Source: Limosilactobacillus portuensis
Lineage (GTDB): Bacteria > Bacillota > Bacilli > Lactobacillales > Lactobacillaceae
Length of the DNA stretch: 64,000 nucleotides
Assembly: GCF_014838735.1 (NCBI RefSeq)
Contig: NZ_JABUXQ010000002.1
Coordinates: 1 to 64,000, forward strand
Direction: 5' to 3'
Part shown: piece by piece, positions 41,545 through 50,601 of the stretch
How positions within the stretch are numbered: position 1 is the stretch's first letter
How the letters are laid out: every line of letters begins with the position of its first letter
Position numbers and translations under genes: made by a program
Notes under the pieces: model-generated
Told to the model about the DNA's origin: nothing
The model's input: the letters and a program-made list of their open reading frames with translations, nothing else
Database searches by the model: none

Positions 41545-41623
41545 CTTCAAGACCTCTTTTAATTAGCTTTCTGTAAACTATTGTAGTCTTTTTTGAATAT
41601 TTGTGAATTAACAAACAATAAAA

Positions 41624-43171
41624 TCATTGATACTGTTTAGCAATTTCTGCCGTTAAAGCAGACCATTGTTTTTGCAACTGGTTAACATTTAAGCCACTAT
41701 TGATTGTCTGATCATCCTGAGCAGCTAGTTCTAAACCAGCTGTTCCGCCAATATCATCTACGATCCCCTTGCCATTGCCATCTAAGACTTTTGGTTCAGT
41801 CGGACTTAGTCGATAACGTCTAATTGGCGTCGTTTTCTCAATTAGAATGTTGAATTGCCAAGAATTACCAAAATCATATTCGAGTATTAACTGATCTCCC
41901 TGATGAGCCTCCCCTAACCAATGGAGCGTAATATTCTCTCCGCCATCAAGGTACGGTAATTGGTAATTTTTCTTGTTTAATTGAAGGTTATACAGGTGTG
42001 AGCCGGTTGCACCAAAACTAGCCATAATGAAGTAACAAAGATCATCAAGACGGGTTTCGCCACTAAACTGAAGTCGTCGCCACATGCTCGGCTGGTAATC
42101 TGCTAATTCAACTTTTATTTGATATTCAAGTTTACGGTAACGGTGGGCATGTTTTAATGAAGAACGACGCCGGGCAAGTTCGGATTCTGCGCTATGCAGC
42201 ATTCTTTCTAACCGGTAACCTTCCTTAGCGGGCGTTGCGTTATCAATTGCCTGGTTTAATGCCTGACTAAACTGGTCAAAGTCAGCATCAGCAAACAGAT
42301 CCTGTCGTTTAAGAAACCGACCAAATTCCCGAAAGGCGGTTCCCATCCCCCGGTACTTTGAAGTAGTTAATCGTTCACTATTGCGTTTGCCATAATCATA
42401 AACGTAATAATAAATTGTCGAAATATCGTCCAGAATTGTCTTCCCACCTTCTGCAAGATAAGATAGGTAATCCGTTGCGTAATCAGTATCCCGATCAATA
42501 ATTTGATCACTCTTCCCAACTTGTTCCAGAGAAGAACGGTAATCCCGAATAATCTCCTCGCTAACTTCTGACTCATTCATAACATCATTGAGCGATTCAG
42601 AATGGTAAAGATATCGCCGATTATGCTCATTAAGCGTAGGATGTGCGGGAACAGCAAAATTATTAATTACGTAATTCTCAAAAAGTTCCGTTGCTGTCTG
42701 AACCTCGTTTGTTTTGACATCCTGCAGCTTTAAATTTTTCATCAACGCGAGTGAAATTGCTGGGTTACTAGGATCGTCATCCCACTGCACAATATCAGGT
42801 CGCGTTAACAGGTTTTGAAAAATCTGCAACCGCTGTTGGAGTGCAGGAACAACCGGCCGAACAAATTCAACCTGTTTTAATTGGGCATCACGAATCATCC
42901 GAATTTTAACCCGTGGTACCGGAAGAACTTCTAATAAGCGGATTAGCTCACGCTTAAACGTTGCGGTAAAAGCCCGCGGGTCACTAAATTGCTGAGGATG
43001 ACGGACAATTACCGGTAACGATAGAAGGTTATTCATTACAATCATAAAATCGCCGGTTACCCTAATCGACCAGGCATCAGTGCGCATCAACCGTTGTTCA
43101 TCAGCTAGCCTTGTATTGGCGTGGAGATGCTGAGCAACATTATTTTCAACAGCAATTAACACCATCATCAC
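41624..43171 (-). CDS. pRiA4b ORF3-like domain protein
   Basis: 515 residues, function unknown. The C-terminal 150 residues match the plasmid pRiA4b ORF-3/IS1096 TnpR-like domain: YQIKVELADYQPSMWRRLQF, then FGATGSHLYNLQLNK and LEYDFGNSWQFNILIEKT. The N-terminal 350 residues are unrelated to anything I know. The start is ambiguous: GTG ATG ATG GTG in tandem just behind AAGGAG. Despite the domain name no transposase is nearby. It is not a transposon remnant on this evidence. Confidence 0.75.
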   Translation of the reverse strand: MMMVLIAVENNVAQHLHANTRLADEQRLMRTDAWSIRVTGDFMIVMNNLLSLPVIVRHPQQFSDPRAFTATFKRELIRLLEVLPVPRVKIRMIRDAQLKQVEFVRPVVPALQQRLQIFQNLLTRPDIVQWDDDPSNPAISLALMKNLKLQDVKTNEVQTATELFENYVINNFAVPAHPTLNEHNRRYLYHSESLNDVMNESEVSEEIIRDYRSSLEQVGKSDQIIDRDTDYATDYLSYLAEGGKTILDDISTIYYYVYDYGKRNSERLTTSKYRGMGTAFREFGRFLKRQDLFADADFDQFSQALNQAIDNATPAKEGYRLERMLHSAESELARRRSSLKHAHRYRKLEYQIKVELADYQPSMWRRLQFSGETRLDDLCYFIMASFGATGSHLYNLQLNKKNYQLPYLDGGENITLHWLGEAHQGDQLILEYDFGNSWQFNILIEKTTPIRRYRLSPTEPKVLDGNGKGIVDDIGGTAGLELAAQDDQTINSGLNVNQLQKQWSALTAEIAKQYQ

Positions 43172-43298
43172 TCCTTCTTTTAAAACGGGGTTAATCTAAT
43201 TCTTTAGCGTTTCTCCAGAAATCCCAGAACCCCTATTTAATCCCTTATGTTTCCTTTATCTCCATTGTGACAGAATGACTAAATGAAAACAAATATTC

Positions 43299-43326
43299 TA
43301 GACAATCAAGACAAAACTACTACAAT
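43299..43326 (+). promoter_or_regulatory. Possible promoter of the DUF2252 gene
   Basis: TAGACA, 16 nt, TACAAT, about 38 nt before the gene start. Confidence 0.45.
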
Positions 43327-43364
43327 AATTAAGAAAACGTGAAATATTAAAAGGAGTAACCAAA

Positions 43365-44771
43365 ATGATTGATTCTGGTAAATTAGATATTTTTGATCTC
43401 AAAAAAATCAAAATTAATCGAACGGCAAAAGAGTTAGAAGAGGCAGGAAAAGAAAAGCGAGCTAAGGTAAGTAGCGAACAATTGGCCGAATTTATTCCCG
43501 TCCACCGAGATCCTGTTGCCGCGATTAAGAAAACAGAATCTAAAATGGTTCAGGAACTGCTGCCACTTCGTCATGAACGAATGCTGGCTAGTAAGTTTGC
43601 TTTCTTTCGCGGAACAGCAGAACTAATGGAACAAGATCTTAAGGATCAGTACCAAAGCCACATTCCGTTAATTATTTGTGGAGATGCCCACGTCAATAAT
43701 TATGGCTTCTATGCTTCTCCAGAGCGCCAATTAATCTTTGGCCTGAATGATTTTGATGAATCCCGGATAGGCAATTGGGAAAGTGATCTTAAACGTCTTC
43801 TGGTTAGCGCTCGCTTAGCTGGTGAAGAAAACGGTTTTAGTAACCACCATTTGAATGCCGTCCTCCACCTAATTACTAAAACCTACCGTCATAGTATAAA
43901 GCACAATAATAAGCTGAGTCTCTTTCAACGGCTATACTCTTCATACGAAATTCATGATATGATCACTGCAATTGATACTTTGCATAGTAGTACAAGTCAA
44001 ATGAACGAAATCCTCAATAAGATTATCAAGAAAAGTAGTCGGAGCAACTCTGAGCAAATTGTTAAGAAGATGACGAAACTTGACGAAAACGGCCAATTAA
44101 GGTTTAGCGAAAATGCTCCGCGCGCTAAACATCTCAATGCAGAGAAGTACGCAGAAATTCTTCAGGGCTTTAATCATTATCGGAATAATGTGCGCCAAGA
44201 TATCCGCATCTTTCTTGGTAATTTTAGTATTACCGATATTATTCGCTACAGCGTTGGCGTTGGTAGTTTTGGGACTCGCTGCTACCTGCTCCTCCTCACT
44301 GGTAATGAAGGTAGCCACCTAGTTCTCCAGATTAAGGAAGCGATGCCCCTGCGCTATAACTTACTCCGTTTACCGACTGCAAAAGCAATCAAAAATGGTG
44401 TGCTGGCAGGCCGAAGAATCGTGACCGCGCAACGAACTCTTCAAGCTTCTTCTGATCCATTTCTTGGTAGCACATCATTTGGCGGCCGAAGTTACTATGT
44501 TCGCCAATTCCGTGATATGAAAGAATCAATCAATGTCAGCAAGCTTGATTACGAAAGTTTTAACCTCTACTGCCAAATCTGTAGTTCACTGTTAGCAATG
44601 GCCCACTTTCAAAGTCCAACCGCCCCAATGGTTCGTGGTTACCTAAGGGGACAGAAAATATTAGATGACGGCCTCGTCGACTGGACAAACGCCTATGCTA
44701 AACAAGTAGCTGTCGATTATGATGATTTTCGGAATAGCTTGCAGGGTAATAATGTATTAATAACAAAATAA
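43365..44771 (+). CDS. DUF2252 family protein
   Basis: 468 residues. The kinase-like DUF2252 motifs are visible: IICGDAHVNNYGFYASPE (GDxHxxN-type loop) and FGLNDFDES (DFD), as in aminoglycoside phosphotransferase-like folds. The FFRGTAELM segment is also conserved. The biochemical role is unknown. AAGGAG precedes the start. It is likely monocistronic and ends just before a hairpin that contains a cre-like sequence. Confidence 0.85.
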   Translation: MIDSGKLDIFDLKKIKINRTAKELEEAGKEKRAKVSSEQLAEFIPVHRDPVAAIKKTESKMVQELLPLRHERMLASKFAFFRGTAELMEQDLKDQYQSHIPLIICGDAHVNNYGFYASPERQLIFGLNDFDESRIGNWESDLKRLLVSARLAGEENGFSNHHLNAVLHLITKTYRHSIKHNNKLSLFQRLYSSYEIHDMITAIDTLHSSTSQMNEILNKIIKKSSRSNSEQIVKKMTKLDENGQLRFSENAPRAKHLNAEKYAEILQGFNHYRNNVRQDIRIFLGNFSITDIIRYSVGVGSFGTRCYLLLLTGNEGSHLVLQIKEAMPLRYNLLRLPTAKAIKNGVLAGRRIVTAQRTLQASSDPFLGSTSFGGRSYYVRQFRDMKESINVSKLDYESFNLYCQICSSLLAMAHFQSPTAPMVRGYLRGQKILDDGLVDWTNAYAKQVAVDYDDFRNSLQGNNVLITK

Positions 44772-44779
44772 TAGTTTAT

Positions 44780-44813
44780 AAGGAGATAGCGCAAACGTTT
44801 GCACCATCTCCTT
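44780..44813 (+). terminator. Hairpin after the DUF2252 gene, with a cre-like apex
   Basis: AAGGAGAT pairs with ATCTCCTT, enclosing the palindrome GCAAACGTTTGC. Only a short T-rich tail follows, so termination may be weak. Confidence 0.55.
44790..44804. promoter_or_regulatory. cre-like CcpA site upstream of galM
   Basis: CGCAAACGTTTGCAC resembles the catabolite-responsive element WTGNAANCGNWNNCW and is nearly palindromic around CG. Confidence 0.55.
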
Positions 44814-44844
44814 ATTCATATGTGGTAAAATGGTACTTGTAAAT

Positions 44845-44859
44845 ATTGAAGCGCTTACT
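44845..44859. promoter_or_regulatory. Second cre-like site before galM
   Basis: ATTGAAGCGCTTACT matches WTGNAANCGNWNNCW with one mismatch. It lies between TAAAAT (44826-44831, with an upstream TG) and the galM start, where a bound repressor would block transcription. Confidence 0.6.
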
Positions 44860-44879
44860 TCAAGGAGGCAAATGAAATT

Positions 44880-45917
44880 ATGAATATTACTAAAGTACCA
44901 TTTGGAACTTACCAAGATAAGCCAGTTACAAAGTATATTTTGACAAATGATCACGGTGTTCAAGCGGGAATCTTAGACTTTGCTGGGCTATTACAATCAT
45001 TTAAGGTGCCAACAAAGAATGGCGGCAAGGCCGATATGATCTTAACCAGTGAAAACCTTGATGAATTTACTAACAATGGTTTTTGCACTAACCGTTTAAT
45101 TGGCCGGGTTGCGGGAAGAATTGCTGATGGTCACTTTGAAATTAATGGTAAGGAATACCAACTTGAACAAAATGAAGGGAAGAACACGCTTCATGGTGGG
45201 ACAAATGGTTTTTACAGCTATATTTGGGATGTTGATTCTACTAACGTCACTGATAATGAAGCATCCATTACCTTAAGTCTCACCCTTACTGAAGATATGG
45301 ATACTTTCCCTGGAAAAATCCATGTCACCGCAACCTATACACTAGATAATGACGATAACCTGACCTTGAAGTTTGGTGCTACATCTGATGCGGATACTTT
45401 GTTTAACCCAACTAACCACACTTATTGGAATATGGCTAAGGCAAGTGCCAAGACAGTTGATCAATTAAAACTCTATGTCAATTCCAAAAACCATTTAGCC
45501 GTTGATGATGGCAAAATCCCAACTGGAGAAAAACTGGCAAACGAAGGAACACCATTTGACTTTAGCACCCCAACCCGTCTTGGTGATGCTCTCAAAGAAA
45601 TGGCATCGACTAAAGAAAACGGGTTTGATGATATTTGGGAAGTCGAACCAAGTCTCACCGAACCAGTTGCTACCCTTGAAGATCCCGAAAGCGGCCGTAA
45701 GATGACCCTCTACTCAGACCGGAATGCCTTAATCATGTACACCATGAATTCTGATGATCCAGCGGTTTATAACCACGGTGAAGTTCACCCACACTTAGGG
45801 CTTGCAATGGAAGCACAAACTCTTTCAGATGCTATCCATCATCCTGGTTTCGGTGATATCACACTTCATCCAGGTGACGAAAAGGAATACACAATTAAGT
45901 GGCACGTAGAATACTAG
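44880..45917 (+). CDS. galM: Aldose 1-epimerase (mutarotase)
   Basis: A 345-residue cytosolic enzyme equilibrating alpha and beta anomers of galactose or glucose for the Leloir pathway. Conserved segments NRLIGRVAGRI, NTLHGGTNGFY, FNPTNHTYWNM (catalytic His) and HLGLAMEAQTL (catalytic Glu near the C-terminus) are seen. AGGAGG precedes the ATG. No other galactose genes are adjacent. Two cre-like sites suggest carbon catabolite control. Confidence 0.93.
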   Translation: MNITKVPFGTYQDKPVTKYILTNDHGVQAGILDFAGLLQSFKVPTKNGGKADMILTSENLDEFTNNGFCTNRLIGRVAGRIADGHFEINGKEYQLEQNEGKNTLHGGTNGFYSYIWDVDSTNVTDNEASITLSLTLTEDMDTFPGKIHVTATYTLDNDDNLTLKFGATSDADTLFNPTNHTYWNMAKASAKTVDQLKLYVNSKNHLAVDDGKIPTGEKLANEGTPFDFSTPTRLGDALKEMASTKENGFDDIWEVEPSLTEPVATLEDPESGRKMTLYSDRNALIMYTMNSDDPAVYNHGEVHPHLGLAMEAQTLSDAIHHPGFGDITLHPGDEKEYTIKWHVEY

Positions 45918-45941
45918 TTTTTTATAAGCCCTAAAGAAAAA

Positions 45942-45989
45942 GAAGGAAGCACTCCAGAAGTTATTGATGACTTCTGGAGTGCTTCCTTC
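45942..45989. terminator. Bidirectional terminator between galM and the carboxypeptidase gene
   Basis: GAAGGAAGCACTCCAGAAGT pairs almost perfectly with its complement. It lies between convergent genes. Confidence 0.88.
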
Positions 45990-46052
45990 TCATTTTCACG
46001 ATTTCCAAATACATATAGTCTAATTTCAAGAAGCTTAACTCAGCTTCTTCCC

Positions 46053-47303
46053 TTAAAACCATCCATTCTTTTTGATATTATCAGTGGCTTTAACAGGGAG
46101 TTGAATTGAGGGCATCCCCGTTGGTTTAAGGGTAACATAGGCGACATGTTGACCCTTTTTAACTGGAGCTTTTAGCTGGTGAGTCATTGACCGATCTGAC
46201 TGATCTATCTTCAATTTTGCCCCAACCTGGTTAAGCGTTGTACCCTTAGGAAGCCAGATCGTAGTCGACTTGATTAGTTCAAGTCCGGTACTATGTTTAT
46301 CTTTGGCATGGACAACATGAGCGTCCTGAACATTCTTTGATAGCTGTCGTAAAGAAGTTAGCTGAACTGGCTGATAAATCTTAGTTAATTTCTCATAGAA
46401 TTTCTGAGCATCCTTAGACTGATCGTTCCAATCGCCCTTAGTATGGAGGGCAACAACAATCACCCGCCGACCAGCAAACATTCCTGTTGAAATTATACAT
46501 TTACCAGCTGTATCAGTATTTCCCGTCTTCAGTCCATCAATTGTCCCGTTTTTAGGAGCAAACCCGTTTTCTGGCAATAACGAATTAATGTTTATCATTT
46601 GGTATTCCTGATTTGCACTAACCCGAAAATTAGCCATCTTAGTCTTGGTAATTTTGAGTGAATCAGAGTACGTCTCAATTAGGTACTTTGAAATAAGTGC
46701 CATATCTTTAGCCGAGAACTGGTTTTCTGCCGTCTTCTTGACATTTTTGAGGCTATTTTTCCCTAAGTCACCATTCGCTAAACCAATCATATTATAAATT
46801 TTAGCATCGGTAACGCCCGCTTTTTTGGCAACTGCTTGCATTTTCTTATTAAAGGCTGCGGTACTCCCCGCGTCCGCCAAGGCAAGGGCTTCTGCACTTC
46901 CATCAGCTGATACAATCATCATTGACTCAGTTAACTGACGAATAGTGTAGCTCTCACCCGCATTCAGTGGCACATTAGAAAAATGCCAATCATTCGCAAC
47001 CTTAGCAACGGCTGGTGTAATCTTAACTTTCTGGTTCCAACTCAAGTGGTGGTTCCTTACATCCTGTTCGATTACAGCTAGCGTTAGTACCTTAGTTAAG
47101 GATGCAACCGTGTAAGTTTTATTGGCATTCTTTTGATATAGAACTTGACCTGTTTCCGCATCAATTGCGTAAGCCGCCCGCGCATTTAAACTTAACGTTG
47201 TTGTATCCGCTGAAACGGTATTAATAACCCCTAAAGCAACTACATTTACCGTTAAAATGGCAATTAGAAACGCAATTAACGCCCTTTTTAATTTTTTCAT
47301 CAC
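46053..47303 (-). CDS. D-alanyl-D-alanine carboxypeptidase (PBP5 type)
   Basis: A 416-residue exported penicillin-binding protein trimming the terminal D-Ala of peptidoglycan. A signal peptide (about residues 1-32, ending VSADTTT) precedes. The catalytic SLTK is at 68-71, the SxN-equivalent motif is SADGSAE, and the third motif is KTGNTD. The C-terminal beta-rich PBP5 domain follows (ARAAYAIDAETGQVLY at the start is typical). No C-terminal amphipathic anchor is obvious. Convergent with galM. Confidence 0.92.
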   Translation of the reverse strand: MMKKLKRALIAFLIAILTVNVVALGVINTVSADTTTLSLNARAAYAIDAETGQVLYQKNANKTYTVASLTKVLTLAVIEQDVRNHHLSWNQKVKITPAVAKVANDWHFSNVPLNAGESYTIRQLTESMMIVSADGSAEALALADAGSTAAFNKKMQAVAKKAGVTDAKIYNMIGLANGDLGKNSLKNVKKTAENQFSAKDMALISKYLIETYSDSLKITKTKMANFRVSANQEYQMININSLLPENGFAPKNGTIDGLKTGNTDTAGKCIISTGMFAGRRVIVVALHTKGDWNDQSKDAQKFYEKLTKIYQPVQLTSLRQLSKNVQDAHVVHAKDKHSTGLELIKSTTIWLPKGTTLNQVGAKLKIDQSDRSMTHQLKAPVKKGQHVAYVTLKPTGMPSIQLPVKATDNIKKNGWF

Positions 47304-47503
47304 ACTATCGTTATCCCTCTCTCAAAAATATCAAACTCAATAATATCGCATTCCGATGTTAAGAGGATGACTTTTTAATAACTTTTATGAAACATTTTCC
47401 TAGTTATTAAAATTCTCCTAATAATTAGATGAGAATTCCTCCTTTTTCCCTCAATTACTGGTATGATTGTCTAATGTTATCAAATTAAAGGAGAGTTTTC
47501 ATT

Positions 47504-48295
47504 ATGGGTGCATCTCATCGTCGGTTAAACCGTCGTAAAGTTGTCTTGTTTATTCTTATCATTCTTGCCGCTTTCTGGGGAATACACCATTTTACCGCAA
47601 CTAGTCCCCGCTTAAAGTCAGCTTGGAATAAGATCATTTTCACCTCAAACAATAACGTTGCTATCGCTGTTTATTCACCGAAAACTCACCGAACATACTC
47701 ATCGTCCAATGTTCCAAACCATAAATTCCATATGGCAAGTACGGTTAAGGTCAGCATTCTTGCTGGTCTCTTGGTTAAGCAAGATGGTGCCTTATCATCA
47801 CACCAGCGCTCATTAGCTAAACAAATGATTGAAGCGAGTGACAATAACTCAACAAGTGAATTATTCGATAATCTTGGCGGACAGGAAGGTCTTCAATCGA
47901 CGTTTAATCAATTTGGGATGAAGAATTCAACAGCGGATTCATCTTGGGGATTAAGTACCACGACGGCTAAAGATCAAATTAAGCTTCTTAATAATATTTT
48001 CTACAAATCAAACCTCTTATCCGCGGATTCTCAACAATACATCAGCAATCTAATGAGTAATGTTGAAAGTGATCAAATTTGGGGGGTCTCGGCTTCGAGT
48101 GATAATTTTGCTCTGAAGAATGGTTGGCTCGAAAATGGCAATGAAAAATGGATCATTAACAGTATTGGTTATGTTAAGAATAATAACGGTACTTCCTATA
48201 CCATCTCCATGTACAGTGACAAGAACCAGTCGATGCAAACCGGAGAAGAGGTCCTCAATCAGCTTGCCCGCGTCACAAAACCAATTCTAAATTAA
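47504..48295 (+). CDS. Class A beta-lactamase-like serine hydrolase
   Basis: 263 residues. An N-terminal signal anchor lies at about 12-28. The active-site motifs are STVK at 79-82, SDNNS at about 112-116 (SDN) and KNG near the end (KTG-like). Class A-type fold proteins of this sort in lactobacilli are often not real beta-lactamases but peptidoglycan or unknown hydrolases; the E166 omega loop is not obvious. It is monocistronic and divergent from the carboxypeptidase gene, both being wall-related. Confidence 0.82.
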   Translation: MGASHRRLNRRKVVLFILIILAAFWGIHHFTATSPRLKSAWNKIIFTSNNNVAIAVYSPKTHRTYSSSNVPNHKFHMASTVKVSILAGLLVKQDGALSSHQRSLAKQMIEASDNNSTSELFDNLGGQEGLQSTFNQFGMKNSTADSSWGLSTTTAKDQIKLLNNIFYKSNLLSADSQQYISNLMSNVESDQIWGVSASSDNFALKNGWLENGNEKWIINSIGYVKNNNGTSYTISMYSDKNQSMQTGEEVLNQLARVTKPILN

Positions 48296-48308
48296 CTCCG
48301 TAAAAATG

Positions 48309-48459
48309 GGACTGTGACATAAGTACTTTTACCAAGTCCAAATACGAACAGCGCGGTACGCAAATGGGTTCCAGTGTCCGGTATAACCGAACTCTGGAAC
48401 CCTATTTGCGCTCGCGGGGACGTGAAAACGAAGTCATAAATGACTTCTGTCACGTTCCC
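48309..48459 (+). repeat. 151-bp structured intergenic repeat, copy 2
   Basis: Copy of 13561-13711 with one mismatch seen. Here too it lies between convergent genes (beta-lactamase-like and aldo/keto reductase). AAAATGGGA on the left and TCCCTTTT on the right extend the outer stem. Confidence 0.9.
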
Positions 48460-48477
48460 TTTTATCCCAATTAAATT

Positions 48478-49368
48478 TCACCATCTATCTGGCGTTGCAA
48501 CATAATCACCGATTCCATCAGGATTACCATTCCACTGGAAATCGTGATACCAGAGTGAATGCTTTTCTTGATCTAACTCATCAATTTCTTTCATTTCAGC
48601 AGCAGAAAGGACGAAATCAAAGATCTCCATGTTCTCTTTCATCCGTTGCTCATGGATTGTCTTTGCTAGTTCGATCATTCCGTGTTGCAATCCCCAGCGA
48701 AGTTCAACTTGAGCCGCACTCTTATTATGTGCTTCAGCAATCTTGTTAACAACTGGGTTCTTTAATAACGTTCCGCTTCCTAGTGGTGACCACGCTTCAA
48801 GCTTTATACCGTGTGAACGGTCAAAGTCGACAATTTCCTGTTGATGGATATGGGGGTTGAATTCAATCTGATTTACCGCCGGAATTATTGTTCCATGATC
48901 CATTAAATCAGTCAGCCTTTCATTATTAAAATTAGAAACACCAATTGCCCGTGCTTGACCATCCTTTAAAATGGCTTCCATTGCTCGCCAGGTTTCGTTA
49001 TATTTTCCATCTACTGGCCAGTGCTCTAATAAAAGATCCACGTGATCAGTCTGCAAAGCCTTTAACTGCTCTTCAAAGGCTTGTCGAACACGATCATAAT
49101 CTCCCTGATCACCGTTAAAGATCTTAGTAGTTAGGAAAATGTCATCACGCTTAATACCATCTTCCTTAATGGCAGCTTGAATTCCCTTACCAACACCTGC
49201 TTCATTTCCGTACTGTTTAGCAGTATCAATTAAAACATAACCATTCCGTAAGGCAGCATGAACAGCATTTGCCGCATCCTCAATTGTCGACTTCCAAACT
49301 CCCAGTCCTAATTGAGGAATCTTTACTCCATTATTCAGTTCAATTTGTGGTTGCATATTTTGGTTCAT
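48478..49368 (-). CDS. Aldo/keto reductase (2,5-diketogluconate reductase-like)
   Basis: A 296-residue NADPH-dependent reductase with the (beta/alpha)8 fold. The signature VLIDTAKQYGNEAGVG contains catalytic Asp and Tyr. LTTKIF carries the Lys and LLLEHWPVDG the His. The C-terminal coenzyme motif region (AKTIHEQRMKENMEIFDF) is also present. The start follows GGTGGG. A second reductase diverges upstream; they are paralogues and may take related aldehydes. The substrate is unknown. Confidence 0.9.
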   Translation of the reverse strand: MNQNMQPQIELNNGVKIPQLGLGVWKSTIEDAANAVHAALRNGYVLIDTAKQYGNEAGVGKGIQAAIKEDGIKRDDIFLTTKIFNGDQGDYDRVRQAFEEQLKALQTDHVDLLLEHWPVDGKYNETWRAMEAILKDGQARAIGVSNFNNERLTDLMDHGTIIPAVNQIEFNPHIHQQEIVDFDRSHGIKLEAWSPLGSGTLLKNPVVNKIAEAHNKSAAQVELRWGLQHGMIELAKTIHEQRMKENMEIFDFVLSAAEMKEIDELDQEKHSLWYHDFQWNGNPDGIGDYVATPDRW

Positions 49369-49570
49369 ATATTACCCACCTCCATAATCTGTATTAATCC
49401 TTTTACTACTAGAATGCAAAAAAATTAATTATTAACAGCTTGCCACCTCATTGAATAACAAATCCAGCCAAGATAGGTCTATAATAAAGCTAAACTTTTA
49501 ACTTAGTAACAAGCTAATCTTAGAAAATTCAAGTCATGATTCTCTGATTTCTTAAGTGGGAGTTGATAAA

Positions 49571-50413
49571 ATGGAAATTCAATCAAACATGTTAACCCTT
49601 GCTGATGGTAACCAAATGCCACAAGAAGGATTTGGTCTTTACAAAGTTGACGATCAAAAAACGATGAATAACGCAGTTCGCGCAGCCTATGAAGATGGTT
49701 ACCGCCTTTTCGATACCGCTCAGCTTTACGGTAATGAGGCAGAAGTCGGTCAGGCATTTAAAGATTTGAATATTTCCCGGGAAAATATTTTTGTAACCAC
49801 CAAGGTTTCTGAGGCTAACCAAGGATACCAAAGTGCAATTAATTCCGTAAAAGAGTCCTTAAAGAAACTTCAGATGGACTATGTTGACCTCTTACTTGTT
49901 CATTGGCCTATTCAGCGAGCCTTTTTTGATACTTGGCGTGCTTTTGAAGAATTAAAAAAGGAAGGACTTGCTAAATCAATTGGTGTTAGCAACTTTCAAA
50001 TTATCCACCTTCAATATTTAGCAACCAAGGCTAATGAAATGCCTGTTGTTAACCAAGTTGAGCTTCATCCACGTTTAACCCAAAAGCCACTGCTTAAATA
50101 TGACGAAGAACACCAAATTGTTACCCAGGCATGGAGTCCGCTTGGCCGTGGAGCAGTCCTCAATATTCCTGAATTAAAGGCAATTGCTGAAAAACACGGT
50201 AAGTCAACTGCTCAAATCATTTTACGTTGGCACTTACAAAACGGGGTTTCATTTATTCCAAAGTCCGTTCATCCTGAGCGAATTCAGCAAAATGCGGATA
50301 TTTACGATTTTAGCCTATCTCCTGAAGAAATGAAGACGATCGATAGCCTTAATCAATACGCTCGAACCGGTCGAGAACCCGAATTGACTTACGAATACAA
50401 TCATCAATATTAG
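49571..50413 (+). CDS. Aldo/keto reductase, paralogue
   Basis: 280 residues from ATG 49571, with GGAG eight bases upstream. The catalytic tetrad is present: FDTAQLYGNEAEVG (Asp, Tyr), VTTKV (Lys) and LLVHWPI (His). The C-terminal coenzyme motif is PKSVHPERIQQNADIYDF. It is divergent from the other reductase. A structured 3' region follows. It is probably an NADPH-dependent carbonyl reductase of unknown substrate. Confidence 0.9.
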   Translation: MEIQSNMLTLADGNQMPQEGFGLYKVDDQKTMNNAVRAAYEDGYRLFDTAQLYGNEAEVGQAFKDLNISRENIFVTTKVSEANQGYQSAINSVKESLKKLQMDYVDLLLVHWPIQRAFFDTWRAFEELKKEGLAKSIGVSNFQIIHLQYLATKANEMPVVNQVELHPRLTQKPLLKYDEEHQIVTQAWSPLGRGAVLNIPELKAIAEKHGKSTAQIILRWHLQNGVSFIPKSVHPERIQQNADIYDFSLSPEEMKTIDSLNQYARTGREPELTYEYNHQY

Positions 50414-50560
50414 CAGAAGCTGGGAATCAAGCTTTTTAAGAGTCCGTATGGCTAATCGAGAACGGAGGTGATCAGAACCGTTCTCCGTTCGTAACTAGAC
50501 ACTAGGGCTCTGCTTGATTTCCGCGATTAGACTCGGTAATTCCAGGAATTACTGGTAATA
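50414..50560 (+). other. Structured non-coding 3' region of the reductase gene
   Basis: GGAATCAAGC pairs with GCTTGATTTCC at long range. Inside, GAGAACGG pairs with CCGTTCTC. Farther on is GTAATTCC-A-GGAATTAC. The arms suggest a folded RNA. There is no ORF. It is unlike the other repeats in this window. Confidence 0.45.
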
Positions 50561-50563
50561 GTA

Positions 50564-50596
50564 AGGGCTTGAGAAAATTTTTTCTCAAGCTCCTTT
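50564..50596. terminator. Terminator between convergent reductase and flavoprotein genes
   Basis: GGGCTTGAGAAAA pairs with TTTTCTCAAGCTCC; moderate T tails. Confidence 0.7.
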
Positions 50597-50601
50597 ATTA
50601 A

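Noticed and set aside
41624-43171. Possible transposon remnant, given the IS1096/pRiA4b domain name
   Set aside because: No transposase, inverted ends or target duplications are seen, and the domain is widespread in non-mobile proteins.
47504-48295. Acquired beta-lactamase resistance gene
   Set aside because: The motifs are of the class A fold only, there are no mobile flanks, and codon use resembles its neighbours. Probably a native hydrolase.
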